The position numbers and the translations under genes are program-made. A stretch of 8,389 bases of DNA from Holosporales bacterium. Lineage in GTDB: Bacteria > Pseudomonadota > Alphaproteobacteria > Paracaedibacterales > UBA11393. The stretch is from assembly GCA_003542655.1 (NCBI GenBank), contig DPKF01000129.1, forward strand, positions 1 to 8,389, in the 5' to 3' direction. Position 1 is the stretch's first letter. Each line of letters opens with the position of its first letter. The notes beneath the pieces were generated by a model. The model made no database searches. It worked only from the letters and a program-made list of their open reading frames with translations, and was not told the DNA's origin. Below are positions 6,349-8,389 of the stretch, piece after piece.

Positions 6349-7593
6349 TTATTCTGTTTCGTAAATAATTAAACCGGTTCTTAATTTAGGTTCAATCCAA
6401 GTTGATTTTGGCGGCATAATTAAGTTGTTTTCTGCCACTGTTTTCACTTCCTCAACCGAGGTTTTAAATAAAGTGATGGCCAAATCAAACTCTTTATTAT
6501 CAATGGTTTCTTGTAAGGTTAAAATACCCTTGCTGCCATCTAAAAACGATAATCGTTTGTCGGTTTTACTGTCTTTTATCTGGAAAATGCGTTTTAATAA
6601 AAATTCTTCAACAATACTTACATCTAAGTTAGCCAATATCCCTTCAAGTGTTGAAACAAATTCAGGTTTGAGTTTTAAAAGATAAGCCGTATGGTTAAAG
6701 TACAAGCCAAACTCACGAGGTTTAAGGGGTTGAACCGGAAGGTTACCGCTGGGTATTACCTCAAAATATTCGGCCACACGCTCCATAAAATCGGGTTTGT
6801 TTACCAATTCTTCTTTAACCAAACGGTGGTATTCAAATATGTGAAGTTTTGATGCCGGGATTAAACACACTGGAAAAAAATTAAACAATTCTTCTCCGTT
6901 GTATAAAGGTTCAGCAGTTCTTTTATACTCGCAATAAGCCGAAGAACCTGCACTGCGATGATGTCCATCGGCAATGTATAAGTAAGGTATTTTTTCAAAC
7001 TCCTCACGTATGGTATCGATGTCTTCCTTTTTATTGACTACCCAAAGGTTGTGTTTCAACTGATCGGCACTAATAAAGTTGTACTCCGGAACATGGTTTT
7101 CAATGTAATGCTCCATCAAGGCATCAATCTTATCAGAGTCTTGGTAAGTTAACAACACCGGGTTGCCCAACTGCTTAAACCAACGGATGTGATCAGCCAA
7201 TTCGTTTTGTTTTTCCGTTAGCGTATTTTCGTGTTTTAAAATGATGTTGTTGTTGTAATCATCAACACTGGCCGCAGCAATAATTCCGGTGTAAGCGTTA
7301 CTTCCTTTAATAACACGGTAAATGTAATACGAGTCGTTTTCGTCTTTGGTAAACCAACCTTCTTGTTTAAACTTAGCTAAATAATCTAACCCAAGCGGAA
7401 AATGTTTTTCGGGATTTTTCTTTTCGTTTTTAAAGTGCAGGTAAGGTTTAACAATATGCAAATAACTGTGTGGGTTATTTTGTAATTCTTGGTATGATTT
7501 CTCTCGGTTGCCCGAATCGTAGGATGGAGCGGATACTTGAGCCACTTTATCGCGCGATGGACGTAATGCTTTAAAAGGTTTTACTATTGCCAT
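6349..7593 (-). CDS. DUF1015 family protein
   Basis: A 414-aa protein of the DUF1015 family, whose function I cannot state with confidence. Family hallmarks are clear: the N-terminal KPFKALRPS segment at residues 5-13, KHENTL at 120-125, the highly conserved IADGHHR at 207-213, and the C-terminal MPPKSTW (393-399) followed by EPKLRTGL. The Asp-Gly-His-His-Arg motif looks like an active or ligand-binding site. No signal peptide or membrane segment is seen, so it is probably cytoplasmic. In other Bacteroidetes, as I recall, this gene is often beside serA and serC of serine biosynthesis; neither is in this window. It is divergent from the Crp/Fnr gene, with 89 bases between the two starts, and lies upstream of trxB in the same direction with a 162-base gap. 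No Shine-Dalgarno site precedes the ATG. Confidence 0.9.
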   Translation of the reverse strand: MAIVKPFKALRPSRDKVAQVSAPSYDSGNREKSYQELQNNPHSYLHIVKPYLHFKNEKKNPEKHFPLGLDYLAKFKQEGWFTKDENDSYYIYRVIKGSNAYTGIIAAASVDDYNNNIILKHENTLTEKQNELADHIRWFKQLGNPVLLTYQDSDKIDALMEHYIENHVPEYNFISADQLKHNLWVVNKKEDIDTIREEFEKIPYLYIADGHHRSAGSSAYCEYKRTAEPLYNGEELFNFFPVCLIPASKLHIFEYHRLVKEELVNKPDFMERVAEYFEVIPSGNLPVQPLKPREFGLYFNHTAYLLKLKPEFVSTLEGILANLDVSIVEEFLLKRIFQIKDSKTDKRLSFLDGSKGILTLQETIDNKEFDLAITLFKTSVEEVKTVAENNLIMPPKSTWIEPKLRTGLIIYETE

Positions 7594-7652
7594 GTATTAA
7601 AGTCGTGAAAGTACTATGTTTGGTGAAACGAATTTTGTTGCGAATTACTATT

Positions 7653-7660
7653 TATTTTTG
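7653..7660 (+). promoter_or_regulatory. Candidate Bacteroidetes -7 element of the Crp/Fnr gene
   Basis: TATTTTTG matches TAnnTTTG and lies 22 bases before the ATG at 7683, giving a very short leader. TTTG at 7634-7637 is 15 nt upstream, closer than the usual -33 spacing, so the match is partial. Confidence 0.35.
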
Positions 7661-7682
7661 ACATCTGTATCATGTTTTGGCT

Positions 7683-8267
7683 ATGAATACCACAAAATCA
7701 TCAAACCCCATTGTTGCGTTTTTAAACCACATTAGTCCGCTATCGCCCAAAACAATAGCTGATTTTGAGTCGATAATTGAATACCGCACATACAGCAAGG
7801 GTAAAGAATTGTTGGCGTTTAATAAACAAGCTACACACATGTATTTTGTGGCTAAAGGCCTGGCTCGTGTTTATTACAAAAGAGCGGGCAAGGAGGTATC
7901 TGATTATTTTGCTATTGACGGTCAGTTTGTAGGAGCGGTCCCGAGTGTGTTTAATGGATTACCCAGCAAAAAAGCCATTCACTTACTTGAAGATGCGCAG
8001 GTTTATTTTTTTAGTATTGAAGATTTTGAGAAATGTTGTGCTAAACACCATGATTTAGAGACAGCTGCAAGAAAAGTAGCTTATTACGGACTTGTAGAAG
8101 AGCAAGAACGAATAGAGAGCATGCGATTTAATTCTGTTGCTCAGCGTTACGAAGAGTTAGAACGCAAATATCCCGGAATTACCAACCGTTGTCCGTTAAA
8201 ATACATTGCCACTTATTTGGGTACTTCGCAAGTAAGCATTAGTCGCATACGTGGCGGAAACCAATAA
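7683..8267 (+). CDS. Crp/Fnr-family transcriptional regulator
   Basis: A 194-aa regulator with an N-terminal cyclic-nucleotide-binding-like beta-roll (about residues 20-115), a connecting helix around 120-155, and a C-terminal winged helix-turn-helix (about 170-192). The segment PLKYIATYLGTSQVSISRIR is the typical recognition-helix region of the short Crp/Fnr proteins common in Bacteroidetes. The residues that bind the cAMP phosphate in E. coli CRP (RxS in the beta-roll) are not evident, so the ligand is unknown. There is no Fnr-like N-terminal cysteine cluster. The ATG at 7683 is preferred to an in-frame TTG at 7677, which would add only two residues. It is divergent from the DUF1015 gene and 63 bases upstream of a FAD-dependent oxidoreductase gene in the same direction, which is a plausible target or operon partner. 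Confidence 0.9.
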   Translation: MNTTKSSNPIVAFLNHISPLSPKTIADFESIIEYRTYSKGKELLAFNKQATHMYFVAKGLARVYYKRAGKEVSDYFAIDGQFVGAVPSVFNGLPSKKAIHLLEDAQVYFFSIEDFEKCCAKHHDLETAARKVAYYGLVEEQERIESMRFNSVAQRYEELERKYPGITNRCPLKYIATYLGTSQVSISRIRGGNQ

Positions 8268-8330
8268 GCCATTTTTTTAACATATGTAAAATGAGTTTGA
8301 CTACACCTTTGCGGCATAAAACTTAACAAC

Positions 8331-8389
8331 ATGAAAATTGCCATTGCAGGTGCAGGAATAGCAGGGTTAACCACAGCCATTGCTTTAAA
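8331..8389 (+). CDS. FAD-dependent oxidoreductase/monooxygenase, N-terminal fragment
   Basis: Only the first 19 codons are in the window: MKIAIAGAGIAGLTTAIAL. The GAGIAG at residues 7-12 inside a beta-alpha-beta pattern is the dinucleotide-binding motif of FAD-dependent monooxygenases (UbiH/PHBH-like) and related flavoproteins. The open frame continues to the window edge. There is no Shine-Dalgarno site. CACCTTTG at 8304-8311 is one mismatch from the Bacteroidetes -7 consensus and lies 19 bases before the ATG, so the gene may have its own promoter. The exact subfamily cannot be told from this fragment. Confidence 0.72.
   Translation, partial: MKIAIAGAGIAGLTTAIAL

Noticed and set aside
7677..7682. 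TTG start for the Crp/Fnr gene
   Set aside because: It adds only two residues, and an ATG follows directly; no ribosome binding site favours the TTG.

Overview
The window joins two stretches of DNA that look taxonomically different. Bases 1 to about 4,810 read as an AT-rich alphaproteobacterium, possibly a Holosporales/Rickettsiales-like intracellular lineage. This part holds an M3-family oligoendopeptidase F (pepF), an uncharacterised membrane-anchored envelope protein of about 508 aa, and an alphaproteobacterial-type recA with a clear intrinsic terminator. All three genes are on the + strand and each has a Shine-Dalgarno-like site 7-10 nt before its ATG.

From about 4,860 to the end the DNA reads as Bacteroidetes (Bacteroidota). 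On the - strand are a DUF1015 gene, then trxB (thioredoxin reductase), then a YtxJ/BrxC-type monothiol bacilliredoxin whose ATG lies only 9 nt after the trxB stop. On the + strand are a short Crp/Fnr-family regulator, divergent from the DUF1015 gene, and the first 19 codons of a FAD-dependent oxidoreductase that runs off the end. None of these five genes has a recognisable Shine-Dalgarno site. Sequences matching the Bacteroidetes -7 element TAnnTTTG lie before trxB and the Crp/Fnr gene.

The two parts meet tail to tail: recA (+) and ytxJ (-) converge on a 153-base intergenic stretch. It contains the recA terminator and a separate perfect 17-bp GC-rich hairpin with a 3-nt loop. The simplest reading is a chimeric contig in which two genomes from a mixed sample were joined at a shared hairpin-like repeat. 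A real transfer is possible but would need long-read confirmation.

The left genes encode housekeeping functions (peptide turnover and recombination) around one unknown envelope protein. The latter has a strong -35-like promoter carrying an operator-like palindrome. The right genes form a thiol-redox pair (TrxB plus bacilliredoxin) with unrelated neighbours. I found no CRISPR array, tRNA, rRNA, insertion sequence or phage gene, and no obviously new multi-gene system.
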